The notes beneath the pieces are model-generated. The model was not told the DNA's origin. It did no database searches and worked only from the letters and a program-made list of their open reading frames with translations. Source: Plasmopara viticola (taxonomy: Eukaryota > Oomycota > Peronosporomycetes > Peronosporales > Peronosporaceae). Taken from it: a DNA stretch of 64,000 nucleotides. The DNA lies in the NCBI GenBank assembly GCA_001695595.3, contig MBPM02000105.1, positions 1-64,000 on the forward strand. The letters run 5' to 3'. This document shows, piece by piece, positions 1 to 13,254 of the stretch. Within the stretch, counting starts at the first letter, position 1; every line of letters starts with the position of its first letter. Position numbers and translations under genes: made by a program.

Positions 1-642
1 TTCCAAAGAGTAAATATACGCTTAGTTGTTACTCTATTGCGTCTGCACGCGTCTAGAATGATAGAAAGACGTATCTATGGCCGTAGATCGTCTCAGCACT
101 TCCAAAGAGCAAATATACGTTTAGTTGATACTCTATTGCGTCTGCACGCGTCTAGAATGATAGAAAAGACGTATCTATGGCCGTAGATCGTCTCAGCACT
201 TCCAAAAGTTGTGACTCTATTGCGTCTGCACGCGTCTAGAATGATAGAAAGGACGTATCGATGGCCGTACATCATCCCAGCACTTCAAAAGAGCAACTAT
301 ACGCTTAGTCGTCACTCTATTCCGTCTGTATGCGTCTAGAATGATAAATAGGACGTATCTATGGCCGTACATCATCTCAGCACTTCAAAAGAGCAAATAT
401 ACGCTTAGTTGTGACTCTATTTCGTCTGCACGCGTCTAGAATGATAGAAAGGACGTATCTATGGCCGTACATCATCTCAGCACTTCAAAAGAGCAAATAT
501 ACGCTTAGTTGTGACTCTATTGCGTCTGCACGCGTCTAGAATTATAGAAAGGACGTATCTATGGCCGTAGATCGTCTCAGCACTTCCAAAGAGCAAATAT
601 ACGCTTTTGCTCTATTGCGTCTGCACGCGTCTAGAATGATAA

Positions 643-870
643 AAGGACTATGTATCATATGAGCAAATACGTAGACTCGCGTCTGCAACTATCTATGACA
701 ATCTTTCGAAATATACGCTTAACTGCATTACGTCGTCTCAGCATGCAAATGGCTAGCAAAGAATGATAGAAAGGACGTATCTATCGGCATCTTAGTCTCG
801 TCTGCAGCACTTCTAAAAAGAGCAAATATACGCTTAGTTGTGACGTCTATTGCACTTCAAGATGCACGCA
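643..870. repeat. Scrambled satellite segment
   Basis: The regular 100-bp order breaks down here. Short pieces of the monomer, roughly 8-25 bp each, appear out of order, for example AGACTCGCGTCTGCA, then CGTCGTCTCAGCA, then GAATGATAGAAAGGACG, with novel joins between them. All pieces can be traced to the surrounding monomer, so this is not an inserted element. Either repeated template switching or a poorly resolved assembly patch would give this pattern. Confidence 0.7.
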
Positions 871-1275
871 TCTAGAAATATAAAATGGACGTATCTATGG
901 CCGTACACCATCTCACCACCCTCAAAAAGCAAATATACGTTTATTTGTGACTCGATTGCGTCTGCACGCGTCTAGAATGATTGAAAGGATGTATCTATGG
1001 CCGTAGATCGTTTGAGCACTTCCAAAGAGCAAATAAACGATTAGTTGTTACTCTATCGTCTCAGCACTTCGTATACGCTGCGTCTGCATGGCCGTTGATC
1101 GTCTCAGCACTTCAAAAGAGCAAATATACGCTTAGTTGTGACTCTATTGCGTCTGCACGCATCTAGAAATATAAAATGGACGTATCTATGGCCGTACACC
1201 ATCTCACCACCCTCAAAAAGCAAATATACGTTTATTTGTGACTCGATTGCGTCTGCACGCGTCTAGAATGATTGC
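871..1275 (-). repeat. Local duplication of a rare D variant (offset 291 bp)
   Basis: A variant starting TCTAGAAATATAAAATGG and carrying CACCATCTCACCACCCTC occurs at 871-983 and again at 1162-1275, an offset of 291 bp. It is not seen elsewhere in the window. Between the copies, 1055-1110 holds another scrambled join in which GTCTCAGCACTTC follows directly after CTCTATC. The offset is 9 bp short of three monomers, so the duplication captured the irregular DNA between the copies. Confidence 0.75.
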
Positions 1276-2640
1276 TATGGCCGTAGATCGTTTGAGCACT
1301 AAAGAGCAAATAAACGCTCTATTGCGTCTGCACGCGTCTATAATGATAGAAAGGACGTATCGATGGCCGTACATCATCCCAGCACTTCAAAAGAGCAACT
1401 ATACGCTTAGTCGTCACTCTATTCCGTCTGTATGCGTCTAGAATGATAAATAGGACGTATCTATGGCCGTACATGATCTCAGCACTGAAAAAGAGCAAAT
1501 ATACGCTTAGTTGTGACTCTATTCCGTCTGCACGCGTCTAGAATGATAGAAAGGACGTATCTATGGCCATACATCATCTCAGCACTTCAAAAGAGCAAAT
1601 ATACGCTTAGTTGTGACTCTATAGCGTCTGCACGCGTCTAAAATGATAGAAAGGATGTATCTATGGCAGTACATCATCTCAGCACTTCAAAAGAGCAGCT
1701 ATACGCTTGGTTGTGACTCTATTGCGTCTGCACGCGTCTAGAATGAGAGAAAGGACGTATCGATGGCCGTACATCATCCCAGCACTTCAAAAGAGCAACT
1801 ATACGCTTAGTCGTCACTCTATTCCGTCTGCACGCGTCTAGAATGATAAAGTGGACGTATCTATGGCCGTACATCATCTCAGCACTTCAAAATAGCAACA
1901 ATACGCTTAGTTGTGACGCTATTGCGTCCGCACGCGTCTAGAAAAATAGAAAGGACGTATCTATGGCCGTACATCATCTCAGCACTTCAAAAAAGCAAGA
2001 ACACGCAAAGCTGTGACGCTATTGCGTCTGCACGCATCTAGAATGATAGAAGGAGGTATCTATGGCCGTAGATCGTTTCAGCACTTCAAAAGAGCAACTA
2101 TACGCTTAGTTGCTACTCTATTGCGTCTGCACGCGTCTAGAATAAGAGTAAGGACGTATCTATGGCCGTACATCATCTCAGCACTTCAAAAAAGCAAATA
2201 TACGCTTAGTTGTGACTCTATTGCGTCTGCACGCGGCTAGAATGATAGAAAGGACGTATCGATGGCCGTTGATCGTTTCAGCTCTTCCAAAGAGCAGTAT
2301 ACGCTTAGTTGTTTCACTATTGCGTCTGCACGCGTCTAGAATGATTGAAAGGATGTATCTATGGCCGTAGATCGTTTCAGCACTTCCAAAGAGCAAATAT
2401 ACGATTAGTTGTTACTCTATTGCGTCTGCACGCGTGTATAATGATAGAAAGAACGTATCAATGGCCGTATATCATCCCAGCATTTCAAAAGAGCAACTAT
2501 ACGCGTAATCGTCACTCTGTTCCGTCTGTATGCGTCTAGAATGAAAAATATGACGTATCTTTGGCCGTACATGATCTCAGCAGTTCAAAAGAGCAACTAT
2601 ACGCTTGGTTGTGACTCTATTGCGTCTGCACGCGTCTAGA

Positions 2641-3040
2641 ATGAGAGAAAGGACGTATCGATGGCCGTACATCATCCCAGCACTTCAAAAGAGCAACTAT
2701 ACGCTTAGTCGACACTCTATTCCGTCTGTATGCGTCTAGAATGATAAATAGGACGTATCTATGGCCGTACATGATCTCAGCACTTCAAAAAAGCAAATAT
2801 ACGCTTAGTTGTGACTCTATTGCGTCTGCACGCGTCTAGAATGAGAGAAAGGACGTATCGATGGCCGTACATCATCCCAGCACTTCAAAAGAGCAACTAT
2901 ACACTTAGTCGTCACTCTATTCCGTCTGTATGCGTCTAGAATGATAAATAGGACGTATCTATGGCCGTACATGATCTCAGCACTGCAAAAGAGCAAATAT
3001 ACGCTTAGTTGTGACTCATTTCCGTCTGCACGCGTCTAGA
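2641..3040 (-). repeat. 200-bp dimer, two copies
   Basis: The pair of monomers beginning at GAGAGAAAGGACGTATCGAT is repeated at exactly 200 bp (2641-2840 and 2841-3040) with only a few base differences. Related pairs occur near 241-440, 1341-1540 and 1741-1940, so this dimer was an amplification unit within the D array. Confidence 0.8.
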
Positions 3041-3645
3041 ATGATAGAAAGGACGTATCTATGGCCATACATCATCTCAGCACTTCAAAAGAGCAAATAT
3101 ACGCTTAGTTGTGACTCTATTGCGTCTGCACGCGTTTAGAATTATAGAAAGGACGCATCTATGGCCGTAGATCGTCTCAGCACTTCCAAAGAGCAAATAT
3201 ACGCTTAGTTGTGACTCTATTGCGTCTGCACGCGTCTAAAATGATAGAAAGGATGTATCTATGGCCGTACATCATCTCAGCACTTCGAAAGAGCAAATTT
3301 ACGCTTAGTTGTGACTCTATTGCGTCTGCACGCGTCTTGAATGATAGAAAGGACGTATCTATGGCCGTACATCATCTCAGCACTTCGAAAGAGCAAATAT
3401 ACGCTTAGTTGTGACTCTATTGCGTCTGGACGCCTCTAGAATGATAAAAAGGACGTATCTATGGCCGTAGATCGTCTCAGCACTACCAAGGAGCAAATGT
3501 ACGTTTAGTTGTGACTCTATTGCATCTGCACACGTCTAGAATGCTAGAAAGGAGATATCTATGGCCGTAGATCGTTTCAGCACTTCAAAAGAGCAAATAT
3601 ACGCTTAGTTGATACTCTATTGCGTCTCTATGCGTCTAGAATGAT

Positions 3646-3662
3646 AGAAAGGACGCAATCAA
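3646..3662. other. Orientation switch D(-) to ABC(+) with 4-bp overlap
   Basis: Minus-oriented D sequence ending GATAGAAAGGACG joins plus-oriented type A sequence beginning GACGCAATCAAGAAAC. The four bases GACG at 3652-3655 fit either side, so the exact breakpoint is ambiguous within them. No target-site duplication or filler is visible. The monomer subfamily changes at the same point. Confidence 0.9.
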
Positions 3663-5000
3663 GAAACAACTAAACGTATAATCGCTCATGTGAAGTGCTG
3701 AGGTGATGATCGGCCAAAGCTACGTCCTTTCTAATTTTCCTGACGTGTACAGACGCAATAGAGACATAACCCAGCGCACATTCGCTCTGATAAAGTTCTT
3801 GGATGATGTATTGTCATGGGTACGTCCTATCTATCATTCTAGACGTACGCAGATGCGATAGAGCCGCAACTAAGCGTTTATCGCTCTTTAAAAGTGCTGA
3901 GATCATGTACGGCCATAGATACGTCCATTCTATTATTCTAGGCGTGTGCAGACGCAATTCAGAAACAACTGAACGTATAATCCCTCATGCGAAGTGCTGA
4001 GGTGGCGATCGGCCAAAGAAACGTCCTTTCTAGCATTCTAGACATGTACAGACGCAAAAGAGCCATAACTTAGCGCATATTCGCTCTGGTGAAGCACTGA
4101 GATGATGTATGGCCATGGATACGTCCTAACGATCAATCTAGACGTACGCAGATGCGATAGAGCCGCGACTAAGCGTTTATTCGCTCTTTAAACGTGCTGA
4201 GAAAATGTACGGCCATAGATACGTCCTTTCTATCATTCCAGACGTGTGCAGACGCAATTAAGAAACAACTAAACGTATAATCGCTCATGTGAAGTGCTGG
4301 GGTGATGATCGACCATAGAAACGTCCTTTCTATCTTTCTAGACGTATACAGACTCAATAGAGACATAACGCAGCGCACATTCGCTCTTGTAAAGTTCTTG
4401 GATGATGTATGGTCATGGATACGTCCTATCTATAATTCTAGACGCACGCAGATGCGATGAAGCCGCAACTAAGCGTTTTTAAGCTCTTTAAAAGTGTTGA
4501 GATCATGTACGGCCATACGTCTTTCCTATCATTCTAGACGTGTGCAGACGCAATTAAGAGACAACTAAACGTATAATCGCTCATGTGAAGTGCTGAGGTG
4601 ATGATCGGCCATAGTTACGTCCTTTCTATTTTTCCTGACGTGTACAGACGCAATAGAGACATCACCCAGCGCACATTCGCTCTTATAAAGTTCTTGGATG
4701 ATGTATTCTCATAGATACGTCCTATCTATCATTCTAGACGTACGCAGATGCGATAGAGCCGCAACCAAGCGTTTATCGCTCTTTAAAAGTGCTGAGATCA
4801 TGTACGGCCATAGAAACGTCATTTCTATTATTCTAGACGTGTGTAGACGCAATTAAGAAACAACTAAACGTATAATCGCTCATGTGAAGTGCTGAGGTGG
4901 CGATCGGCCAAATAAACGTCCTTTTTATCGATCTAGACATGTACAGAGCAATAGAGCCATAACTTTGCGCATATTCGCTCTTGTGAAGTGCTGGGATGAT
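3656..5000 (+). repeat. ABC trimer block, left lead-in to the 2785-bp HOR
   Basis: Monomers cycle A, B, C at about 300 bp per cycle. This stretch is not a copy of the internal HOR sequence until about 4740. It matches 22537-23781 instead: both carry the unusual run CCCAGCGCACATTCGCTC followed by TTCTTGGATGATGTATTG. The match needs one monomer-sized gap, because the left copy has an extra A unit near 3945-4045 that the right copy lacks near 22826. Confidence 0.85.
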
Positions 5001-7684
5001 GCAAAGTTATACAGACATCATTTCGATCATTTAAGACACTTGCAGACGCAATAAAGCCGAAACTTAGTGCATATTTGCTCCGGTAAAGCGCTGAAATGTA
5101 CGGTCATGGATACGTCCAATCTATCAACCTAGACGAACGCAGATGCGTTAGAGCAGCAAATAAGCGTCTATTCGCTTCTAAACGTGCTTGGATCATGTAC
5201 GGCCATAGATACGTCCTCTCTATCACTCTAGACGTGTATAGACTCAATAGAGCCATAACTAAGTGCATATTCGCTCCGGTGAAGCGCTGAGATGATGTAT
5301 GGTCATGGATAAGTTTTTTACATCATTGTAGACGTACGCAGATGCGATAGAGTTGCAACTAAGCTATTGTTCGCTTAAATGAAGTGCCGAGATCATGTAC
5401 GGTCATAAATACGTCCTTTCTATCATTCTAGCCGTGTGCAGACGCAATTAGGAAACTTCTAAACGTATAATCGCTTTTGTAAAGTGCTGAGGTGATGATT
5501 GACCATAGATACGTCCTTTCTTTTATTCTAGACGTGTGCTGACGCAATAGAGCCATGACTCAGCGCATATTCGCTCTTGTGAATTGCTGAGATGATGTAC
5601 GGTTATAAAGACATCCTGTCTTTCACTTTTGATGTACGCTTTCTATCATTCTAGATGTATACAGACGCAATAGAGCCATAACTTAGCGCATATTTGCTCT
5701 AGACGTGTGCAGACGCAATTAAGAAACAACCAAACGTATAATCGCTCATGTGGAGTGCTGAGGTGATGATTGGCCATAGATACGTCCTTTCTTTCATTCT
5801 AGACGTGTGCTGACGCAATAGAGCCATGATTCAGCGTATCTTCGCTCATTTGAATTGCTGAGATGATGTACGGTTATAAAGACATCCTTTCTATCATTTT
5901 AGACGTACGCTTGCTATCATTCTAGATGTGTACAGCCGCAATAGAGCCATGACTTAGCGCATATTCGCTCTTGTGAAGCGCTGAGATGATGTATGGTCAT
6001 GGATACATCTTTTCTATCATTCTAGACGTACGCAGATGCGATAGAGTCGCAACTGAGCTATTGTTCGCTTAGATGAAGTGCCGAGATTATGTACGGCCAT
6101 AGATACGTCCTTTCTATCACTCTAGACGTGTACAGACGCAATAGAGCCATGACTTAGCGCATATTCGCTCTGGTGAAGCGCTGAGATGATCTATGGTCAT
6201 GGATACGGTCTTTTTATCATTCTAGACGTACGCAGATGCGATAGAGTCGCAATTGAGCTATTGTTCGCTTAGATGAAGTACCGAGACCATGTACGGCCAT
6301 AGATACGTCCTTTTTATCATTCTAGACGTGTACAGACGCAATTAAGAAACAACTAAGCGTATAATCACTCATATAAAGCGCTGAGGTAGCGATTGGCCAA
6401 AGAAACGTCCTTTCTAGCATTCTAGACATGTACAGACGCAAAAGAGACATAATTTGACACATATTCGCTCTGGCGAAGCATTGAGATGTTGTATGGTCAT
6501 GGATTCGTCCTATCTATCATTCTAGACGTACGCAGATGCGATAGAGCCGCAACTAAGCGTTTATTCGCTCTTTAAAAGTGCTTAGAAAATGAACGGCCAT
6601 AGATACGTCCTTTCTATCATTCTAGACGTGTGCAGACGCAATTAAGAAACAACTAAGCGTATAATCGCTCATGTGAAGTGCTGAGGTGACGATCGGCCAT
6701 AGAAACGTCCTTTCTATCTTTCTAGACGTGTACAGACGCAATAGAGACATAACTTAGCGCATATTCGCTCTTGTAAAGCGCTTGAATGATGTATGGTCAT
6801 GGATACGTCCAATCTATCATTCTAGACGAACGCAGATGCGGTAGAGCCGCAACTAAGCGTTTATAAGCTCTTCAACAGTTCTGAGATCATGTACGGCCAT
6901 TCGTCTTTTCAATCATTCTAGACGTGCGCAGACGCAATTAAGAAACAACTAAACGTATAATCGCTCATGTGAAGTGCTGAGGTGATGATCGGCCATAGTC
7001 ACGTCCTTTCTCTTATTCCTGACGTGTATAGACGCAATAGAGACATAACTTAGCGCACATTCGCTCTTGTAAAGTGATTTGATGATGTATGGTTATGGAT
7101 ACGTCCCAACTATCATTCTTGACGTACGCAGATGCGATAGAGCCGCAACAAAGCTATTGTTCGCTTTTTTTTAAGTGCTGAGATCATGTACGGCCATAAA
7201 TACGTCCTTCCTATCCTTCTAGACGTGTGCAGACGCAATTAAGAAACGATTAAACGTATAATCGCTCATGTGAATAGCTGAGGTGATGATCGGCCATAGT
7301 TACGTCCTCTCTTTTTTTTAGACATGTACAGACGCAATCGAGCCATAACTTATCGCATATTCGCTCTGGTGAAGCGCTGAGATGATGTATGGTCATGGAT
7401 ACGTCCTATCTATTATTCTAGACGTACGCAGATGCGATAGAGCCGCAACTAAGCGTTTATCGCTCTTTAAAAGTGCTGAGATCATGTACGGCCATAGAAA
7501 CGTCATTTCTATTGATTCTAGACGTGTGTAGACGCAATTAAGAAACAACTAAACGTATAATCGCTCATGTGAAGTGCTGAGGTGGCGATCGGCCAAATAA
7601 ACGTCCTTTTTATCGATCTAGACATGTACAGAGCAATAGAGCCATAACTTTGCGCATATTCGCTCTTGTGAAGTGCTGGGATGA
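5001..7684 (+). repeat. HOR1 copy 1 (2684 bp, one monomer short)
   Basis: The phase is set by the marker GCAAAGTTATACAGACATC, a B variant found once per HOR copy, which recurs at 7685. The copy is about 101 bp shorter than the others because one A monomer, present near 9010-9100 in copy 2, is absent near 6310. It contains three truncated units: 23-bp remnants at 5631-5653 and 5902-5924, and a 48-bp unit at 5654-5701 joined at GCTCTAGACG. These remnants are shared by all later copies, so they predate amplification. Copy 1 also shares bases with the outer copy 6 that the inner copies lack. Confidence 0.9.
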
Positions 7685-10469
7685 TGCAAAGTTATACAGA
7701 CATCATTTCGATCATTTAAGACAATTGCAGACGCAATAAAGCCGAAACTTAGTGCATATTTGCTCCGGTAAAGCGCTGTAAAGTACGGTCATGGATACGT
7801 CCAATCTATCAACCTAGACGAACGCAGATGCGTTAGAGCAGCAAATAAGCGTCTATTCGCTTTTTAAAAGTGCTTGGATCATGTACGGCCGTAGATACGT
7901 CCTCTCTATCACTCTAGACGTGTACAGACTCAGTAGAGCCATAACTAAGTGCATATTCGCTCCGGTGAAGCGCTGAGATGATGTATGGTCATGGATAAGT
8001 TTTTTACATCATTGTAGACGTACGCAGATGCGATAGAGTTGCAACTAAGCTATTGTTCGCTTAAATGAAGTGCCGAGATCATGTACGGCCATAATTACGT
8101 CCTTTCTATCGTTCTAGCCGTGTGCAGACGCAATTAGGAAACTTCTAAACGTATAATCGCTTTTGTGAAGTGCTGAGGTGATGATTGGCCATAGATACGT
8201 CCTTTCTTTTATTCTAGACGTGTGCTGACGCAATAGAGCCATGACTCAGCGCATATTCGCTCTTGTGAATTGCTGAGATGATGTACGGTTATAAAGACAT
8301 CCTGTCTTTCACTTTTGATATACGCTTTCTATCATTTTAGATGTATACAGACGCAATAGAGCCATAACTTAGCGCATATTTGCTCTAGACGTGTGCAGAC
8401 GCAATTAAAAAACAACCAAACGTATAATCGCTCATGTGGAGTGCTGAGGTGATGATTGGCCATAGATACATCCTTTCTTTCATTTTAGACGTGTGCTGAC
8501 GCAATAGAGCCATGATTCAGCGTATCTTCGCTCTTGTGAATTGCTGAGATGATGTACGGTTATAAAGACATCCTTTCTATCATTTTAGACGTACGCTTGC
8601 TATCATTCTAGATGTTTACAGCCGCAATAGAGCCATGACTTAGCGCATATTCGCTCTTGTGAAGCGCTGAGATGATGTATGGTCATGAATACATCTTTTC
8701 TATCATTCTAGATGTACGCAGATGCGATAGAGTCGCAACTGAGCTATTGTTCGCTTAGATGAAGTGCCGAGATTATGTACGGCCATAGATACGTCCTTTC
8801 TATCACTCTAGACGTGTATAGACGCAATAGAGCCATGACTTAGCGCATATTCGCTCTGGTGAAGCGCTGAGATGATCTATGGTCATGGATACGGTCTTTT
8901 TATCATTCTAGACGTACGCAGATGCGATAGAGTCGCAACTGAGCTATTGTTTGCTTAGATGAAGTGCCGAGATCATGTACGGCCATAGATATGTCCTTTC
9001 TATCATTCTGAATGCTTGCAGACACAATTAAGAGACAACTAAACGTATAATCGCCCATGTTAAGTGTGAGGTGATGATCGGCCATAGATACGTCCTTTTT
9101 ATCATTCTAGACGTGTGCAGACGCAATCAAGAAATAACTAAGCGTATAATCACTCATATAAAGCGCTGAGGTAGCGATTGGCCAAAGAAACGTCCTTTCT
9201 AGCATTCTAGACATGTACAGACGCAATAGAGCCATAACTTATAGCATATTCGCTCTGATGAAGCGCTGAGATGATGTATGGTCATGGATTCGTCCTATCT
9301 ATCATTCTAGACGTACGCAGATGCGATAGAGCCGCAACTAAGCGTTTATTCGCTCTTTAAAAGTGCTTAGAAAATGAACGGCCATAGATACGTCCTTTCT
9401 ATCATTCTAGACGTGTGCAGACGCAATTAAGAAACAACTAAGCGTATAATCGCTCATGTGAAGTGCTGAGGTGACGATCGGCCATAGAAACGTCCTTTCT
9501 ATCTTTCTAGACGTGTACAGACGCAATAGAGACATAACTTAGCGCATATTCGCTCTTGTAAAGCGCTTGAATGATGTATGGTCATGGATACGTCCAATCT
9601 ATCATTCTAGACGAACGCAGATGCGGTAGAGCCGCAACTAAGCGTTTATAAGCTCTTCAACAGTGCTGAGATCATGTACGGCCATACGTCTTTTCTATCA
9701 TTCTAGACGTGCGCAGACGCAATTAAGAAACAACTAAACGTATAATCGCTCATGTGAAGTGCTGAGGTGATGATCGGCCATAGTCACGTCCTTTCTCTTA
9801 TTCCTGACGTGTATAGACGCAATAGAGACATAACTTAGCGCACATTCGCTCTTGTAAAGTGATTTGATGATGTATGGTTATGGATACGTCCCAACTATCA
9901 TTCTTGACGTACGCAGATGCGATAGAGCCGCAACAAAGCTATTGTTCGCTTTTTTTTAAGTGCTGAGATCATGTACGGCCATAAATACGTCCTTCCTATC
10001 CTTCTAGACGTGTGCAGACGCAATTAAGAAACGATTAAACGTATAATCGCTCATGTGAATAGCTGAGGTGATGATCGGCCATAGTTACGTCCTCTCTTTT
10101 TTTTAGACATGTACAGACGCAATCGAGCCATAACTTATCGCATATTCGCTCTGGTGAAGCGCTGAGATGATGTATGGTCATGGATACGTCCTATCTATTA
10201 TTCTAGACGTACGCAGATGCGATAGAGCCGCAACTAAGCGTTTATCGCTCTTTAAAAGTGCTGAGATCATGTACGGCCATAGAAACGTCATTTCTATTAT
10301 TCTAGACGTGTGTAGACGCAATTAAGAAACAACTAAACGTATAATCGCTCATGTGAAGTGCTGAGGTGGCGATCGGCCAAATAAACGTCCTTTTTATCGA
10401 TCTAGACATGTACAGAGCAATAGAGCCATAACTTTGCGCATATTCGCTCTTGTGAAGTGCTGGGATGAT
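7685..10469 (+). repeat. HOR1 copy 2 (2785 bp)
   Basis: A full-length copy of about 28 monomer slots. It contains the A variant with ATTCTGAATGCTTGCAGAC near 9004-9022 that copy 1 lacks, and the shortened join CGGCCATACGTC near 9680 shared by the inner copies. By eye it differs from copy 3 only at scattered single bases, such as AAATAACT against AAACAACT near 9125 and 11913. Confidence 0.93.
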
Positions 10470-13254
10470 GCAAAGTTATACAGACATCATTTCGATCATT
10501 TAAGACAATTGCAGACGCAATAAAGCCGAAACTTAGTGCATATTTGCTCCGGTAAAGCGCTGTAAAGTACGGTCATGGATACGTCCAATCTATCAACCTA
10601 GACGAACGCAGATGCGTTAGAGCAGCAAATAAGCGTCTATTCGCTTTTTAAAAGTGCTTGGATCATGTACGGCCGTAGATACGTCCTCTCTATCACTCTA
10701 GACGTGTACAGACTCAGTAGAGCCATAACTAAGTGCATATTCGCTCCGGTGAAGCGCTGAGATGATGTATGGTCATGGATAAGTTTTTTACATCATTGTA
10801 GACGTACGCAGATGCGATAGAGTTGCAACTAAGCTATTGTTCGCTTAAATGAAGTGCCGAGATCATGTACGGCCATAATTACGTCCTTTCTATCGTTCTA
10901 GCCGTGTGCAGACGCAATTAGGAAACTTCTAAACGTATAATCGCTTTTGTGAAGTGCTGAGGTGATGATTGGCCATAGATACGTCCTTTCTTTTATTCTA
11001 GACGTGTGCTGACGCAATAGAGCCATGACTCAGCGCATATTCGCTCTTGTGAATTGCTGAGATGATGTACGGTTATAAAGACATCCTGTCTTTCACTTTT
11101 GATATACGCTTTCTATCATTCTAGATGTATACAGACGCAATAGAGCCATAACTTAGCGCATATTTGCTCTAGACGTGTGCAGACGCAATTAAAAAACAAC
11201 CAAACGTATAATCGCTCATGTGGAGTGCTGAGGTGATGATTGGCCATAGATACATCCTTTCTTTCATTTTAGACGTGTGCTGACGCAATAGAGCCATGAT
11301 TCAGCGTATCTTCGCTCTTGTGAATTGCTGAGATGATGTACGGTTATAAAGACATCCTTTCTATCATTTTAGACGTACGCTTGCTATCATTCTAGATGTT
11401 TACAGCCGCAATAGAGCCATGACTTAGCGCATATTCGCTCTTGTGAAGCGCTGAGATGATGTATGGTCATGAATACATCTTTTCTATCATTCTAGATGTA
11501 CGCAGATGCGATAGAGTCGCAACTGAGCTATTGTTCGCTTAGATGAAGTGCCGAGATTATGTACGGCCATAGATACGTCCTTTCTATCACTCTAGACGTG
11601 TATAGACGCAATAGAGCCATGACTTAGCGCATATTCGCTCTGGTGAAGCGCTGAGATGATCTATGGTCATGGATACGGTCTTTTTATCATTCTAGACGTA
11701 CGCAGATGCGATAGAGTCGCAACTGAGCTATTGTTTGCTTAGATGAAGTGCCGAGATCATGTACGGCCATAGATATGTCCTTTCTATCATTCTGAATGCT
11801 TGCAGACACAATTAAGAGACAACTAAACGTATAATCGCCCATGTTAAGTGTGAGGTGATGATCGGCCATAGATACGTCCTTTTTATCATTCTAGACGTGT
11901 GCAGACGCAATCAAGAAACAACTAAGCGTATAATCACTCATATAAAGCGCTGAGGTAGCGATTGGCCAAAGAAACGTCTTTTCTAGCATTCTAGACATGT
12001 ACAGACGCAATAGAGCCATAGCTTATAGCATATTCGCTCTGATGAAGCGCTGAGATGATGTATGGTCATGGATTCGTCCTATCTATCATTCTAGACGTAC
12101 GCAGATGCGATAGAGCCGCAACTAAGCGTTTATTCGCTCTTTAAAAGTGCTTAGAAAATGAACGGCCATAGATACGTCCTTTCTATCATTCTAGACGTGT
12201 GCAGACGCAATTAAGAAACAACTAAGCGTATAATCGCTCATGTGAAGTGCTGAGGTGACGATCGGCCATAGAAACGTCCTTTCTATCTTTCTAGACGTGT
12301 ACAGACGCAATAGAGACATAACTTAGCGCATATTCGCTCTTGTAAAGCGCTTGAATGATGTATGGTCATGGATACGTCCAATCTATCATTCTAGACGAAC
12401 GCAGATGCGGTAGAGCCGCAACTAAGCGTTTATAAGCTCTTCAACAGTGCTGAGATCATGTACGGCCATACGTCTTTTCTATCATTCTAGACGTGCGCAG
12501 ACGCAATTAAGAAACAACTAAACGTATAATCGCTCATGTGAAGTGCTGAGGTGATGATCGGCCATAGTCACGTCCTTTCTCTTATTCCTGACGTGTATAG
12601 ACGCAATAGAGACATAACTTAGCGCACATTCGCTCTTGTAAAGTGATTTGATGATGTATGGTTATGGATACGTCCCAACTATCATTCTTGACGTACGCAG
12701 ATGCGATAGAGCCGCAACAAAGCTATTGTTCGCTTTTTTTTAAGTGCTGAGATCATGTACGGCCATAAATACGTCCTTCCTATCCTTCTAGACGTGTGCA
12801 GACGCAATTAAGAAACGATTAAACGTATAATCGCTCATGTGAATAGCTGAGGTGATGATCGGCCATAGTTACGTCCTCTCTTTTTTTTTAGACATGTACA
12901 GACGCAATCGAGCCATAACTTATCGCATATTCGCTCTGGTGAAGCGCTGAGATGATGTATGGTCATGGATACGTCCTATCTATTATTCTAGACGTACGCA
13001 GATGCGATAGAGCCGCAACTAAGCGTTTATCGCTCTTTAAAAGTGCTGAGATCATGTACGGCCATAGAAACGTCATTTCTATTATTCTAGACGTGTGTAG
13101 ACGCAATTAAGAAACAACTAAACGTATAATCGCTCATGTGAAGTGCTGAGGTGGCGATCGGCCAAATAAACGTCCTTTTTATCGATCTAGACATGTACAG
13201 AGCAATAGAGCCATAACTTTGCGCATATTCGCTCTTGTGAAGTGCTGGGATGAT
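10470..13254 (+). repeat. HOR1 copy 3 (2785 bp)
   Basis: A near-identical neighbour of copy 2 in the same monomer order. A T-run near 12881-12889 is nine bases here and eight in copies 1, 2, 4 and 5, a probable slippage change. It also carries AGCTTATAGC near 12018 where copy 2 has AACTTATAGC, a difference it shares with copy 4, which suggests copies 3 and 4 separated more recently. Confidence 0.93.

Larger units (their letters stand above)
1..3655 (-). repeat. Type D 100-bp satellite array, minus orientation
   Basis: About 36 head-to-tail monomers with almost exact 100-bp spacing: the block CAGCACTTCAAAAGAGC recurs at 379, 479 and so on, and from about 2580 to 3650 the period holds at 100. 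TCTAGA occurs in most units. Unlike the DNA to its right, neighbouring units do not cycle through three classes. Two variant forms recur instead, one with GTAGATCGTCTCAGCACTTC and one with GTATCGATGGCCGTAC followed by a unit carrying ATTCCGTCTGTATGCG. The second pair forms a 200-bp dimer, seen at 2641 and 2841. The reverse complement closely resembles the monomers at 50.0-53.5 kb. No coding potential is seen. Segments near 640-870 and 1040-1110 are scrambled. Confidence 0.95.

Noticed and set aside
643..870. Transposon insertion breaking the array
   Set aside because: All fragments can be traced to the satellite monomer. There are no terminal repeats, no target-site duplication and no transposase frame.
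8903..9085. Identical 60-codon open frame repeated in HOR1 copies 2-6 and again near 25.0 kb (one substitution)
   Set aside because: Its conservation is explained by copying of the whole 2785-bp unit. Flanking non-coding bases are equally conserved, there is no start context or domain, and copy 1 lacks it.
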